From Pneumocystis sp. 'macacae' (Eukaryota > Ascomycota > Pneumocystomycetes > Pneumocystales > Pneumocystaceae), in the NCBI GenBank assembly GCA_018127085.1, contig CM030728.1:422369-486368 (forward strand): a stretch of 64,000 nucleotides of DNA, in the 5' to 3' direction. Positions 1 to 12,789 of the stretch are shown one piece after another; positions within the stretch are counted from its first letter, which is position 1; every line of letters starts with the position of its first letter. The position numbers and the translations under genes were made by a program. The notes beneath the pieces were generated by a model. It was given only the letters and a program-made list of their open reading frames with translations, was not told where the DNA came from and did no database searches.

Positions 1-447
1 TGATAACTTTTTAAAACACATATCCCTTAAATATTCCATTTCTTTTTTCTCTGCTCCGCAAAGATTACAATCTGTTGGAAAATTAGGATTTTTAGGTTTC
101 AAAAGATCATTAACATAATTAAGCGATAATTGATAATTTCTTAAATAATATTGTTCTTCAGCAGCAGATTTCAATTCAATCAAAGAAAACTTATCTGCTG
201 GTCGAGGAATAGGAATAGAAATTTTTGAAAGAATCTAATAATATTACATTTGATTCAGTACTATTTTATCATAAAAATATCTTACATCCCTATCTTCGAT
301 TTTTGGTCTCCATGCATTTTTTTGTTCCATAAATTCTGCTTCTGTCATTTTTATTTTCTTTTTTTCATCATTATTAAACCATTCAAAATCATAATTATTA
401 TAATATTTTTTATTCAAAAATCTTAGAAACTCCTTGTTCTCGTCCAT
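1..447 (-). CDS. Hypothetical protein, C-terminus beyond the left edge
   Basis: Two exons are visible on the minus strand: 286-447 starts at an ATG and 1-234 runs off the window. The 51 nt intron (235-285) begins GTAAG, contains TACTGAAT as a branch-like site and ends TTAG. It joins in phase 0, and exon 2 stays open for 78 codons to the window edge. The product is charged and hydrophilic. It begins MDENKEFLRFLNKKYYNNYD and later has a CxxC pair (CNLC) followed by a third Cys about 16 residues on, so a small metal-binding site is possible. There is no signal peptide or membrane segment. I do not recognise the family and assign no function. The next gene (PPM1) ends 410 bp upstream of this start, in the same orientation. 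Confidence 0.6.
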
Positions 448-857
448 TTTTATTTATTAAGAATCACTATTAATGAAAACAAGTCCTTTATATATGTACA
501 TTAATTTTATAAGTCAGATATTATATGAATTATAATATCTTTTTCTAAATTTAAACATTAAATATACCTCATTTAATTTATAATAAATTTTTACAAAAAA
601 AAGTTAAGACAAAGTAATATTTTAAAAAACATAAATTTTAGTTTATATTCAATAATTCAGGTTTGTAAAATTATTATAAATCATATACAATAAAAGTTTC
701 ATTCAATATAATTTTAATATTAAAAACACCTAAATCTTCGAAAAGATTACACAAATTAACTGTAAAGGCAAAATATTTATTATTTCTTAATATTATGCAT
801 AAGATAATAAATATAAGTATACGAAATATAATCTAATGATTTGATATAAATACTTAA
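448..857. other. Intergenic, AT-rich
   Basis: About 410 bp between the stop of the PPM1-like gene and the start of the left-edge gene. It is very AT-rich with no convincing ORF or RNA gene. It presumably holds the promoter of the left-edge gene. Confidence 0.5.
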
Positions 858-2121
858 CTATAATCTGGCCCATTCATTAAAATATCCATTTTCATGCTCA
901 TCTATCCATCCCCATGCGACACAATAATGGCTTGCTAATAAATTCCACTCTTCTATTTCATCCAAAAACTCTACTTTTGAAATTCTTAATAGATTACTAT
1001 ATATAGTAAATATATTTAAAAAACTACCTTATTTTATCATCATGGTCAGACCATTCATCAAAAATTTGTTTTATACTAACAGCCTTTTGATAAGTAGTAA
1101 AACCAAGATCAAAAAGTCTAGTACATTGTTTTTCTATAGTTGAATACGTATCCAAAGTCTTAAAACTGATTCCCCTAGACTATGATCTTAGTATCTAATA
1201 AAAATAAAAACAAAAATTTACAGCAAGATTTTTAACCATCATTTTGCCAAATGAATCATAATTTTTGATAGGCTCATAAATAATAATTCCAGATCCCTTA
1301 AAAGAAAATGCATTTACACACCATTGTATTAACTGATCCGCTTCTTGAGGTTCAAGATACACAAGACAACATTCAGATAATACAAGTGTTGGAAGACCAT
1401 TATCAATTTTTGGAAGTGACAATATTGATGTTAAAGTTCTCAAATCAATTGGATGGAGACAATAACTCGGAGATAATATAGATCCATTAAAAAGATCTTA
1501 GGAAATTAATAATCTTTTTATTTCAATTTTTCTACCTATTTTTAAATCATCAAAATTGTTGCAAGAAGAATGTATAAGATCATAAAGTTCTGGTGTTTTA
1601 GATATAATAGATGCTTTACGTCTAGTAATTACAGGAAAATCTAATTCATGAAAAATAAAATTAACAGTTTTACCCAGGTCAGACTATCCTTTTCAATCCA
1701 AATTTTCAAATAATATAAAAATTACCATAATATTAAAATATCGTGTATCAGAACCAGCACCAAAAGATATAATTTGTTTTTTTTGCAATGGATCTATAGA
1801 TTGCAAAAAAGAATATATAAGTTTATCAATTATAACTGTTCTTATATATGTTCCTAAATAAACTAAAAAATGTCACTATTAATAATTTTCTGTACCTCTA
1901 TTAATAATTGGAGGTCTTTTTACTTTCGCCCTGTCTTTTATCATATATTTGACAAAAGGATCATTAAGGTATCCTGCTTGTACAGCAGACCTGGAACACT
2001 ATTAGATCTTTATAATACACGTATTTTTCAAAATATCCAAGCAGATATACCATTTACTGCTCAATGCATCTTCATTTGTACTCTGTATCCTTAGATCAGC
2101 ATCAAAATCTAAAAACTCCAT
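858..2121 (-). CDS. PPM1: Leucine carboxyl methyltransferase (PP2A C-subunit)
   Basis: Likely the methyltransferase that carboxymethylates the C-terminal leucine of PP2A catalytic subunits, which controls holoenzyme assembly. My model has seven exons: 2051-2121, 1896-1990, 1726-1853, 1536-1683, 1222-1496, 1028-1158 and 858-984. They total 975 nt, or 324 aa. The start region reads STNEDALSSKW then SAVQAGYLNDPFVKYM, as in the family N-terminus. The SAM-binding glycine motif is FGAGSDTR. The middle carries LVLSECCLVYLEPQEADQLI and GSGIIIYEPI, both typical of LCMT1/Ppm1. The C-terminus ends with EFLDEIEEWNLLASHYCVAW. The sixth junction (intron 985-1027) was chosen because only that acceptor keeps the frame. 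The fifth (1159-1221) is the only in-frame choice I found but is less certain. The family call is strong. Confidence 0.88.
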
Positions 2122-2433
2122 AACGTTTCAATAATCTACAATTATAACGGAAGAAACATGATCAAATACGTAAAATATTCCCCCAAAACATACAAAACTC
2201 AAAATCTAGAGAAAACAATAAAACTATATTTTGTTCTAAAAAAATAAAAAAAAATAATATAAAAAATCATGAAAATGTGAAGCCTACTAAATATATTTTT
2301 TAATCTACAAAGGCCCACCAAAATTTATTTATAAACTAAAAGCTAATCTTTAAGCATCAAATCATGCATATATACTTTCTTGAATACTCTAAATAGCAGA
2401 GATCTAAAAGAACTCCCATCTCTTCAATAGAAA
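2122..2433. other. Intergenic between PPM1 and HSP90
   Basis: About 310 bp, AT-rich. It holds the HSP90 3' end and the PPM1 upstream region. No ORF, RNA gene or clear motif was seen. Confidence 0.5.
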
Positions 2434-4623
2434 TCAATCAATTTCTTCCAAATTAGTAGTAGGTGCAGGACATTCCTCAAGAGTAGGCATTTCTACATCG
2501 TTACTCTCACATGAACTACTAATAGACAACCCAAGAGAAATCATTCGAGTAATACGATCAGCAAAACTCGAAGGGTCATCAAGAGAAAAACCAGAAGTAA
2601 GAAGAGACGTCTCATATAACAAAATCACAAGATCCTTAACTGTCTTATCACTTTTATCAGCAGCGACCCTATCCTTCAATTCCTTAATAATAGAATGTTT
2701 AGAGTTAAGTTCCAATGTTTTCTTAGATGACATATAAGAAGACATAGTCGTATCTCGAAGAGCTTGACTTTTCATGATTCGTTCCATATTTGCACTCCAG
2801 CCAAACTGCGCTGTAACCATAACACAAGGACTGTTGATAATACGACAAGAAAGCGTAACCTTCTCAACCTTATCTCCTAAGATATCCTTAACATGCTTCA
2901 AAAGATCATCGTATTCTTTAGCTTCTTCTTCACGAGCCTTCTTTTCCTCATCTGTTTCCTCAAGTTCTAAACCCTCTTTAGTAATATTAACAAGTTTTTT
3001 CCCATCAAACTCCTTAAGTTGAGTTACAGCATACTCATCAATAGGCTCAACCATAAATATCACTTCATAAGACTTCTTCTTAAAAATCTCCAAAAATGGA
3101 GATGCAGATACAGAAACCATAGATTCGCCAGTGATATAATAGATATTCTTTTGATGCTCAGGCATTCTTGTAATATAATCAGCCAATGATGTAGGCTCAT
3201 CACCTGATTTAGTGGAAGGAAATCTAAGAAAACAAGCCAATCTAGAACGATTCTGCGAATCCTCATGAATACCTAATTTAAGATTCTTCCCAAACGCTTC
3301 ATAAAATTTATTAAAATTTTCTTTATCATCACATATTTCCTGAATAAGATCTAATACACGCTTAACGATATTCTTACGAATAACTTTAAGAATCTTATTC
3401 TGCTGAAGCATCTCACGAGACAAATTGAGAGGAAGATCTTCAGAATCGACAACACCCTTAATAAAAGAAAGCCATTCCGGAATTAATTCTTCACAGTCAT
3501 CAGTAATAAAAACACGGCGAACATACAATTTAATATTATTTTTCTTCTTTTTAGATTCAAAAAGATCAAAAGGAGCCCGTCTAGGAACAAAAAGAATAGC
3601 ACGGAATTCAAGTTGACCTTCAACTGAAAAATGCTTAACAGCAAGATGGTCTTCCCAGTCATTTGATAACGATTTATAAAAAGATGCATATTCCTCCTGT
3701 GTGATATCAGAAGGATTACGAGTCCATAAAGGCTTAGTCTTATTAAGTTCTTCATATTCTTCAACCAAATCCTTAACTTTAGTTGTTTTCTTCTCTTCAT
3801 CTACTTCTTCAATCTTAGTAACTTTAGCATCAGAGCCTGCCTCGTCATCGGCATCAACCAGCTCAGTATCTTCAGGAACTTCCTTTTCAACTTCCTTCAT
3901 ATGAAAAAGAGTAATAGGATAACCAATAAACTCAGAATGTTTTTTAACAATATCCTTAATTTTCTTTTCCTCAAGATATTCTAACTGATCTTCCTTCATA
4001 AAAAGACGAATCTCCGTACCACGACCAAGAGGCGGGTTCTCAGTATCCAGCCTTATAGTAAAACTCCCACCAGCAGAAGACTCCCAAATATACTGTTCAT
4101 CATCATTATGCTTTGTAATGACCTGAACTTTATCGGCAACAAGATACGCAGAATAGAATCCAACACCAAATTGACCAATCATAGAAATATCAGCACCACC
4201 TATTACCGCCTCCATAAACGCCTTTGTTCCTGATTTAGCAATAGTCCCAAGATTATTAACAAGATCAGCTTTCGTCATCCCAATCCCTGAGTCCCGAATA
4301 CTCATTGTCTTTGCCTTTTTATCTGGAACCAAGCGAATAAAAAGCTCCTTCTCAGCATTAAGAAGATCAGGACATGAAAAAGACTGATATTTAATCTTAT
4401 CCAAAGCATCAGATGCATTTGAAATCAATTCACGCAAAAAGATCTCCTTATTTGAATATACAGTGTTGATGATCTAAGATCCATTAATATATCAACGTCC
4501 CTAAATCTATCCAAAAAAGCATATAAATATATAGCATTTGGACAGATTCTTTTATTTTAAACATACCAAGCTCATCAACTGAGAGATCTCTGCCTGAAAC
4601 TGAAACTCCTCTGCTTGTGCCAT
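2434..4623 (-). CDS. HSP90: Heat shock protein Hsp90, cytosolic
   Basis: ATP-dependent chaperone for kinases, receptors and other clients. Exon 1 (4567-4623) encodes [20 protein letters not shown] 93 nt intron (4474-4566) follows, then exon 2 (2434-4473), giving 698 aa, close to the usual ~700-710. The GHKL ATPase domain is clear: [20 protein letters not shown], then [13 protein letters not shown] and [16 protein letters not shown] charged linker rich in E/K/D follows, then the middle domain with [19 protein letters not shown], and the C-terminal dimerisation domain with [11 protein letters not shown]. The protein ends LEEID rather than the usual MEEVD. The ATG was chosen because only the spliced form restores the conserved N-terminal strand and helix. 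The 900 bp upstream is the promoter region. Confidence 0.97.
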
Positions 4624-4734
4624 TATTTGCTCTTTTATTTTTCCTTATGCTTTACGTCCTCCGTCTTGATTTTTTCTTTCCTTAACCACCCTTTTATAAC
4701 ATTTACTAAAAACCCGCAAAACTGGGTTAGGAGA

Positions 4735-4747
4735 GAAATTGCTCGAA
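4735..4747. promoter_or_regulatory. Possible imperfect heat-shock element upstream of HSP90
   Basis: GAA-at-TGC-tc-GAA lies about 110 bp upstream of the HSP90 start. It has two correctly spaced GAA units, but the central TTC unit is degenerate. Placement suits Hsf1 control, but one imperfect site in AT-rich DNA is weak evidence. Confidence 0.25.
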
Positions 4748-5521
4748 GGATCCAGCAATCACGAAGTTAAAAATAGAAGAAGGAATAAAAAAAATAATTA
4801 TACAGAATAAAGAGAAATAGCAAAAAGATAAATTTAACAATAGTTTAATAAAATATTAGCTAAAAAAGAGAATAAGAATACATTTATGTATTTTTAAAAA
4901 AACATGAAGTGTAGATAAATTTTATTAGTCTTATATAGTTATTTTAAATATTATATAATTAATATAAAGTAAAAAAATAGACAGAATGAATAATTTTAAA
5001 TATGTTAAAATAGAAACAAAACGTATTCTTTTTTATATTTATTAATAAAAATGAATAATCACACAAAATCTACGAGTACGTATATTTGAAAGAAAAATCT
5101 AGAAAGTATTTGTACTACAATACGGAAACAAAAATTATTTTAAATATGCATCATGTCACTTAAATATTTTAATCCCCATAAACACTCCCTATGTATAAAA
5201 AAGAGATAGAATAGAAAACTAGAAAAATTTTTTAAATATATTATAATATATATATATATATATATGAATAACATTGTTGTGCACTAAGCCATACTATCAT
5301 CATTTACAGATACCCTAGAATCATAAATCATCAAGAAAACTAGCATGAATTTTAAATGACTAAAAATAAAAATATTAATGCAAACAAATGAATCTTAATA
5401 ATAAATATATATACTAATATATATAAAAATAGCAAATATATCACGTCATCTTATATCTTAATTATACCTCGTATAAATTAAAATGAAACCAAAAGTTACA
5501 ATAACTTATACATAAAACTAA
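4748..5521. other. Intergenic with AT microsatellite
   Basis: About 770 bp of AT-rich DNA upstream of HSP90 and downstream of the NTF2/RRM gene. It includes a short (AT)n run near 5247-5265. No gene was seen. Confidence 0.5.
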
Positions 5522-7046
5522 TCATTTCTTATCATGAACCCTATTTTTATTTGCATATCCACGCTTATCGATGCCAGTTCTTTTCTCATCTGAATATTTT
5601 GTATATTCTCGTCCACTAATACGACGTTCGCCATTAACATTCCTATTTTTATCACGATTATTTCTTCTTTCTTCAACCAAAAGTGTATCTTGCTGAATTT
5701 TTACAAAACCTGCAGCAATTGCAGAAATAGCAGCAGAAGATGTCTCAAAATAAATAAGAGCACAGCTCTATTAATAACATTAAAAAATATAATCAGCATA
5801 AATCTTACCTTTTCTTTCTTAATGTCAACATGATGAATAGGTCCGAACTTAGAAAAAGCATGCTTCAAATCAGCCTCAGAAATCCTATCTTTAATATTCT
5901 TTACAAAAACTTGATCATAAAAATTAAATGAAAATAGTAATAAACAAAATTTACCTGAAGCAGAACTCGCAAGAGTACACTCAGAAACCAAAGGCGTCTG
6001 TACATGGATAGCTGCTGGTTTAGTTACAGAAAGAACTGTCTTGTTTGATTGAACAGAAGCTCCGTCAAAAAGATTAGCCCATGTTTTGGGCGCTGATGAT
6101 ACTGATGACTGAAACATATTGGAATAAGAACGTGAATTACCAAAGTCAGTATCCTGCACAGGATCGGATATATGTTCAGTTGAAGATATCTTTTCAAGTG
6201 AAGAAATTAAAGACGATTTTTCATAGTCAACCTCATGGTGAGTATTAACTACAGAAGTAGTAGGAATAGAAGTAGAGTTCAAAGGTGATTCAATAGTTTC
6301 ACTAATCCGAGAAGACTGAATGTTATTATTATCACATGAAAGCATAGACGTAGTAGTCGTAATATATTTTTGTTCTGATGCAAATTGCGTATTATCATTG
6401 ATTTCAACACAAGACGACACCCCATTATTCCCAAAATCAATAGAGTGAGAATGACATTCGCCATTACATAATTCACCGTCTTCCACATCTTCTTTAAGAT
6501 ATCGAAAAATGTCATTAAGAACAAAATACCCATTAGGTTGCTCAGCTAAAAAAAATGTTTGAGCAAACCGACGACTAGGTCCATCACAATTACTCATTTC
6601 TCCTAAAACCTGAATCACAATCCCACCATTAATAGATGCTTGAGAATCAACATTAGAAACAAGAACTTTACAATCAGAAAATCCAAGTTCAATAATCTTT
6701 TTATGAATTTCCTAGAAAAATATACGTCAATCATAACTAATATATAATAAAAAATACAAGAACATAGTCCAAACAATAAATCCCAATTATTAGAATATAT
6801 TCCATTTTAAGAATTTTAAAACGTTAAAATATATACCTGCTGTCCAGAACATAATTTAACATTTTCACCTTCATTACCGTGAATAAGTGTACTTTTCTTA
6901 GTATAAAAACACTATAAATAATAAAGAACTAATTTATAATTTCTTATAAGATAAATTACATGTAATCTCCCAGGCTCTTTATTCAAAAAAGTATAATATT
7001 CCTGAACAAAAAACCACCCAACTTCATCTAAAGACAATCTCTCCAT
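5522..7046 (-). CDS. NTF2-domain and RRM protein (G3BP / Nxt3 / Bre5-like)
   Basis: Five exons: 6960-7046, 6837-6911, 5955-6711, 5810-5909 and 5522-5768, giving 421 aa. Residues ~1-130 are an NTF2-like domain: VGWFFVQEYYTFLNKEPGRL, CFYTKKSTLIHGNEGE, and the end QTFFLAEQPNGYFVLNDIF. A low-complexity, Ser/Thr-rich and acidic middle follows. An RRM comes next, with VFVKNIKDRISEADLKHAF as RNP-2 and KEKSCALIYFETSSAA as RNP-1. The tail is basic and Arg-rich. This order is that of G3BP / S. pombe Nxt3 / budding-yeast Bre5: RNA-binding stress-granule proteins and cofactors of the Ubp3-type deubiquitinase. The single large ORF contains intron sequence read through (the hydrophobic stretch before the RRM), which splicing removes. 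Confidence 0.85.
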
Positions 7047-7445
7047 ATTAAGTCTTTTCTTCGTAATAATTTGAATAAATAAAAATCTTTGAAATTTTAT
7101 ATTTTTTTAAATTTCATATCAAAAAACCTTCAAAAACTATTAAAAACAGGGCTAACCCTATAATAAATAAGAAAAAATCAAAATTAATTAAAAAGGATAT
7201 AAATGTTCAATCAAAAAAATAAAAAAAATAGAATAAATGAATAAATAAATATATAATGTATCACAATATAAAAATAATTACATTATTAATATTATTAATA
7301 ATAATAGTCATCCTAAAGTTCTCAAATCTAAACAATATAAATAAAATTATAATCCTTAGTTAACAGATATAAAATATATAAATCAATCGTTTAAACAAAA
7401 GATTATAAGATATAAAGAGAAAAACCACATATATATATTATTTTT
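7047..7445. other. Intergenic, AT-rich
   Basis: About 400 bp of AT-rich DNA upstream of the NTF2/RRM gene. No supported feature. Confidence 0.4.
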
Positions 7446-7787
7446 CTATTTTTCATTATATATTTTATATTTTGATTCCATATCTTGACTTACAAAACGT
7501 CTCCTTCCTACTTGTTCTAAACGTACTCTGAAACTTAGTTCATACATTTCATTCGGTTTATTCATATAACTTAAAACGCTGATATTGTATTTGTAAAGTA
7601 TCAGGGAATAAGGGCTCTTCAATCTTCTGCAAAAACTTATCTTCTAAACGATATTGATAAAAATAAAATCTTATGTTGTACTTGAAAATTCTGATACTAT
7701 CGTTAGTATTAAGATCATTTACATAATAAAATAGTTATTACTTGAAAAAAATGCAATTCTATCGAAAATATCATAACAATTTCTCAT
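7446..7787 (-). CDS. Putative small spliced gene, unknown function
   Basis: No long ORF exists here, but the minus strand has good intron signals, including a TACTAAC branch site followed by GATAG. Two models remain open to the same stop (7446-7448). One starts at 7787 with three introns of about 45, 38 and 37 nt and ends ...KIEEPLFPDTLQIQYQRF then FRVRLEQVGRRRFVSQ. The other starts at 7774 with two introns. The shared C-terminus is basic. Codon use looks coding in the first model, which I prefer. The product would be under 80 aa. I do not recognise it. Transcript evidence would decide whether it is real and which model holds. Confidence 0.35.
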
Positions 7788-7984
7788 TTAGACTATTTAT
7801 CTTTAAAACTAGAAAAATCGCTATAAAAGCTATCAACAAAATAACGTGAAATATAAAATAAAAAGACGAAACAAAAAATACACACAAAATTCATTTATTA
7901 GACACTAGACATGTTTAGATACAACCTCATAATTCTACACTAAAGTCATTTAAACAAACAGATGATTACAAACAATAATAAAAA

Positions 7985-8788
7985 CTATAATCCTTCTTGA
8001 AGTATTGGCACAATCTCGTCCATCTGTGCTTGCATGGGCTGTATAGGTGTCTTAATAGAACGCTGTACAGCAAGATCTAATTCTTCAACTGTCTTTTTTA
8101 TAGACAATGACAAGTGAGCTATTTCATCTCGCTGTAGCGCAACCATTTTATAAGAATCTGTATTCTTTGCTTGTGTCTAAAATCATAAAATCAAAATCAT
8201 TCTAATATAAAAGTAAAAATATACATTTTTCAACTGTTCTTTCAACATGGAAAGTTCTTTCATTTTAAGAGGGTAAAGATAAGAACTCACAACATGTTCA
8301 GGTGATAGCAAGGTTGGTCTATATCGATTAATTTATCACAACTAAAAACCAAATAATTTTACAAGACAGTAGGTGATTCTCCTCTTTCTTGACGCAGCTT
8401 TGCACTCATTATAAGATTATCTAGCTCATTTAATCTCGAAACAACGTCTCTCTCTTTCAAAATAGACAAAAACTCTCTCTATTTTCTCTAAATAAAATTT
8501 TTATTACCTTTTTTATAATACCTCGCATGAACTCTGCAAAAACGAAATAACTTGCTCATGCGCATTCCTCAAAATCTCCGGAGAATTCTTTGCCAATACT
8601 GGAAAACACTTTGCAATTTGTTCATAGCTATAGACAATAAATATTTAACTACTATCAATTCAAAAGTCCTACCTACATGCTTTAATAGTTTGCGATAAAG
8701 ATTTTTCCAAAAGATCCTGCAATCTCTGAGCACGAAGACCCTTCTTCTGACATTGAGAAGACTCTTGATGATTTATTTTTGTTTCCAT
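7985..8788 (-). CDS. NNF1: Kinetochore protein Nnf1 (MIND/Mis12 complex)
   Basis: Subunit of the MIND/Mis12 complex that links inner-kinetochore proteins to Ndc80; the human counterpart is PMF1. Five exons: 8673-8788, 8522-8627, 8363-8478, 8225-8318 and 7985-8176, giving 207 aa. The N-terminal helix reads LRAQRLQDLLEKSLSQTIKA followed by CSYEQIAKCFPVLAKNSPEI. Next comes EFLSILKERDVVSRLNELDN, the most family-like segment, then LLSPEHVVSSYLYPL and a C-terminal coiled coil (MVALQRDEIAHLSLSIKKTV). All four introns are 43-49 nt and restore a single frame. It is divergent from LOS1, whose start lies about 430 bp away, so the two share an upstream region. Confidence 0.8.
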
Positions 8789-9219
8789 GTCTGTAAAATT
8801 TTCTCGTGAAATGCAATACAATTACAAATTTATATTTGATAATTCAGGATAAATCCGAAAAAAATAACCATAAAAAGGGAACGAGGAGTATAAAGCGCTA
8901 CAACTCTATAGAAGTTGTTATTATTTTTACTTCGTAATTTTTAAACATTAAACTTGTAAATTGTTTTGAACCCTGATTTTCGAAACGACTAAGAAAATCC
9001 CATCAGAACAAAACCTTTTTAGTTTTATCAAATATTTTTTGGAAAGTTTTTTTTTTAAAAAAAACAAGAGTAGAAAAAAATTTTTCAATCCCATATTTGA
9101 GAAGTTATATATATTTATTTAAAACATTGTTTTTAGCATATTTTGTTAACAATTCTAAAAAAATAAAAAAATTGAATAAATTAAAAAAAAGGAGATCAAA
9201 AAAATAGCCAAAAACATTA
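8789..9219. promoter_or_regulatory. Divergent intergenic region NNF1 / LOS1
   Basis: About 430 bp between two genes transcribed away from each other, so it must carry both promoters. It contains poly(T)/poly(A) runs near 9047-9065. No specific factor site was recognised. Confidence 0.45.
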
Positions 9220-12200
9220 ATGGAAGTGAATATTGATCAAGCAGTTAATATAGTACTTCAACCGCATATAGATCCTTCGTTAAAACAACAGGTTTTAATA
9301 TATTCCAAATAGTTATTACTATTATATTGATTGTTTATAGGCTATAACATTCTGTGACCAAGTAAAAAATTCACCTGAAGGATGGCAAGTCTGTCTTTCT
9401 ATTTTCACAAAAATCCCCAAAGCGTAAGTGTTTCTATTATTATATTATAATTAGGAATAATTTTTTTTGAATAGATCAGAACAAACAAGACTTTTTGCTT
9501 TGCAAGTTTTGGGATATGCTATTAAATCAAGGTATTTTGTCTGTTTTTTTTAACCGTATTTTAAAAATTTACATTTGATAATAGAATTAATGACTTAACA
9601 TCCGAATCTCTCAGTTTTATAAAAAACCAAATTTTTGATTGGACTGTACAGGAGTTTTCTCCAATGAGAATAGAAGATATAGATCCCCCATGTAAGTTTT
9701 CTATTCTATGTTATTATAGTTAATTATTTTAGTTCTACATAACAAACTTTCTCATTTTTTTGCTTTATTATTTACTGCATTATATACTACATCATGGTCT
9801 TCTTTTTTTACAGATATTTTTGCTCTTATACGAAACTCGTCATCACAAAGTGAAAAATCTTACACAAAAGCAGCTGAATTTTACCTTAAAATTCTTCTTT
9901 CTATCGATGAAGAAATAGCAGATCAACATATTTCTAGAGAACCTGATCAGATTTTTAGAAACAACTCGCTTAAAGATAAAATTCGCCAAAATGATATGCA
10001 TCGTTTAACAGAATCCTGGTATAGACTTATGATTGAATATCAACAAACAAATAAAAACATTATCGAACTTTGTATGAAAGTAATAAGTAAATATGTTTGT
10101 AAGTTGATTTCAAAAATGAACAAATAAAACATACTAACCAAAAAAGTGTGGATCGATATATCTTTAATTGTCAACGATTCGTATATGAGTTTTATTTTTA
10201 GATTTTTAGGCGATCAACAACTTCGTAATACTGCATCTGAGACTCTTGTTGAAATTGTTAGCAAAAAAATGAAGCATACTGATAAACTTGAGTTAATATT
10301 TCTACTTAATATTACGGACCATATAAACAAGTTGGATTTAACTAGTGATCCCGATTTTACAGAAAATATCGCAAAACTTGTTAATGCTCAAGCTATTGAG
10401 CTTATTTGTATATGCAATGATGTAAACGTTTTTATTTAACGAATATACATTGACATAGTAGTAGGATACGTTATCTAAAGAAACCTATATAAAAGCGGAA
10501 TCTCTTCTTTTTAATATAGTTCCATTCATTCTTCAATTTCTTTCAAATGAATATGACGACACTTCATCAGCAATTTTTCCAGCCCTAACTGATTTATTAG
10601 CTCTGGTTTAAAGTATTTCTATAACATCTATCTTTCTAATTAACTTAGATTCGAAAACAGAAAAAAAGAGGACAAATAGATTCATCTAGAAATGATTTAT
10701 TAAAATCTATTTTAAATGCATTAATTATAAAAACAAAATATGATGAATCCTTAGATTGGTCAAATGATGCACAAACTGATGAAAATGCTGAATTTTTAGA
10801 AATGAGAAAAAAACTTCGAACTTTCCAAGATATAATCGGGTCTATTGATTATGATCTTTATTGTAATTGCATTCTAAATTTAGTAACTAATGGGTTAAGC
10901 AAAGAACTTTCCGAAGTAAACTGGAGACATTTAGAGCTCATTTTATATGAAGTATTCTCATTTGGAGAAAATTTAAAAGGTATATAAATTTAACCTAATA
11001 TTAGTTGAACTAAATCTGAAAAGCTCTCACATATGTTAACAATAATGGTAATTCGCCTACTGTATTGGGACAATTACTTGGAATGATAATAAATTCAGAA
11101 ATATCATCATATCCACACCCGTCTATTCAACTTCATTATTTAGAGACAGCAGTTAGATATATATCATTTTTTGAGTTTCAACCTTCACTTATTCCTAAAG
11201 TCCTTGAAGTTATGGTAGATCAACGTGGATTATACCATCATAATGCTCATGTAAAAAAAAGAGCATGTTACCTATTCTCAAGATATATTCGTCTTTTATC
11301 AAATAAAATAGGGAACTATGCAGAAACTACATTAAAAGCTATCCAAAATTTACTTGTTGTAAAATTAAAGCATGTATTGAATATAGATAATAATATTAAC
11401 ACTGATATTCCAGTTATTAAAACTTCAATTGATAGCACACTATATCTTTTTGAAGCAGCAGGTCTACTTATATCTTTAGATACAATAGATAAAAACAAAA
11501 AAATGTCTTTAACTGAGGTTTAACTCTCTATTTTTCTTTAAAATCTAATTTTAGAATAGTCTATTTTCAAACCACTTTTTTCGGATCTTCAGATATGTCT
11601 TTCACAAAATAAAAATGATAATAATAGTATTTTGCATATTTATGATATTATTATGACAGTTGGAAGCTTTGCAAAAGGATTTCCTGACATATCTCGTAAA
11701 TCTTCTATTATAAATCCTGTTTCTGAAATTTTTTTACAAGCGAGTGAATTTATTCTTGTTGCATTGGAGACTTTGAAACATGAGGAAATAATAAGAGAAG
11801 CTGTTAATATTATGCAACTATTAAATTCCTAATAACAATTTAGCAGGCACGTCTATCTTTTATACGGTTAACAAACATACTCGATCTTGAAATATTATCT
11901 AAGTTTCCGCGTTTGATAAATGGGTTATTGTCAGAAACAAAAACATCTGAAATAATTGACTTTCTTCCATTTCTCGGGCTTCTTGCTCATAGGTTTAAGG
12001 TTTTCAAATATAATTTTTTTTAAAACTACCTAATTTCAAATTAGTCAAATATGTATAATATATTAAATAGTTTGTTTATACCTCTTTTAAATAGAATTTT
12101 TCAATCTCTTAATCAACCTGCAGAAGGCACTGATGATATTATTAGCCAAAATGATCTCAGAAAAAAGTACCTTGAATTTATTCTCGGACTACTTAATAAT

Positions 12201-12789
12201 GATTTAGATGCTGTTTTTATAAGTGACGGTGAGTTTTATAAGTATTTTGATATTTCTGTAATTTTTAAAGCTAATAAACCAAATTTTGAAGCATTTCTTC
12301 AAAGTATCATCCATTTTGCAGTAAATATATCAGACCCTTCAGTAGAAAAAATAGCATTCTCTATTTTAAATAAAATGATTACTCTATGGGTATCTGATCA
12401 ATCCCATGCAAATGATCTTGAAATTAGGAAAACTGTTTCTGGTTTTGATCAATTCATATTTCAATCACTTTCTTCACTTTGTTTTGAAATTCCTTCAAAA
12501 CAATCTTTTAATCCGCAAGATGCTCGAGTTATCGCTGTAAGTTTAAGTTATCATAAAAATCTATCTTATTTTATTTTAGGTTTTAAGCGAAATATCAAAC
12601 CTCCAATTTACAATATTTCAAAAAAAACAAGCAGAATTCGAAAGATATTTATGTAATATATATTTTCCTTCAATGAATATTCCTAAAGAAATAGCTAATG
12701 AATATATCGAAGCACTTAAACATTTAAATGTAAAACAATTTAAAATTTTTTTTCAGGTTAAATCAAAATATTATTTTCATAAAAAATAA
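9220..12789 (+). CDS. LOS1: Exportin-T (tRNA exportin) Los1/Xpot-like
   Basis: Karyopherin-beta family protein that exports mature tRNA with Ran-GTP. Exon 1 (9220-9291) encodes MEVNIDQAVNIVLQPHIDPS and is spliced to an exon starting at 9341 (AITFCDQVKNSPEGWQVCLS), the typical exportin-T N-terminus. The next pieces read SEQTRLFALQVLGYAIKS and the Xpo1-like segment DIFALIRNSSSQSEKSYTKA. Further exons give all-helical HEAT-repeat sequence (RFLGDQQLRNTASETLVEIV; RKKLRTFQDIIGSIDYDLYC; HPSIQLHYLETAVRYISFFE). At least ten small introns interrupt it, and I did not fix every junction. The last exon ends at TAA 12787-12789 if the final GT is read through. It is about 1,000 aa, the right size for the family. 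Confidence 0.8.

Noticed and set aside
1870..2094. Plus-strand ORF across PPM1
   Set aside because: It is antisense to the spliced PPM1 exons, which have clear family motifs.
2774..3904. Several ORFs opposite or out of frame with HSP90
   Set aside because: Shadows of the long HSP90 coding exon.
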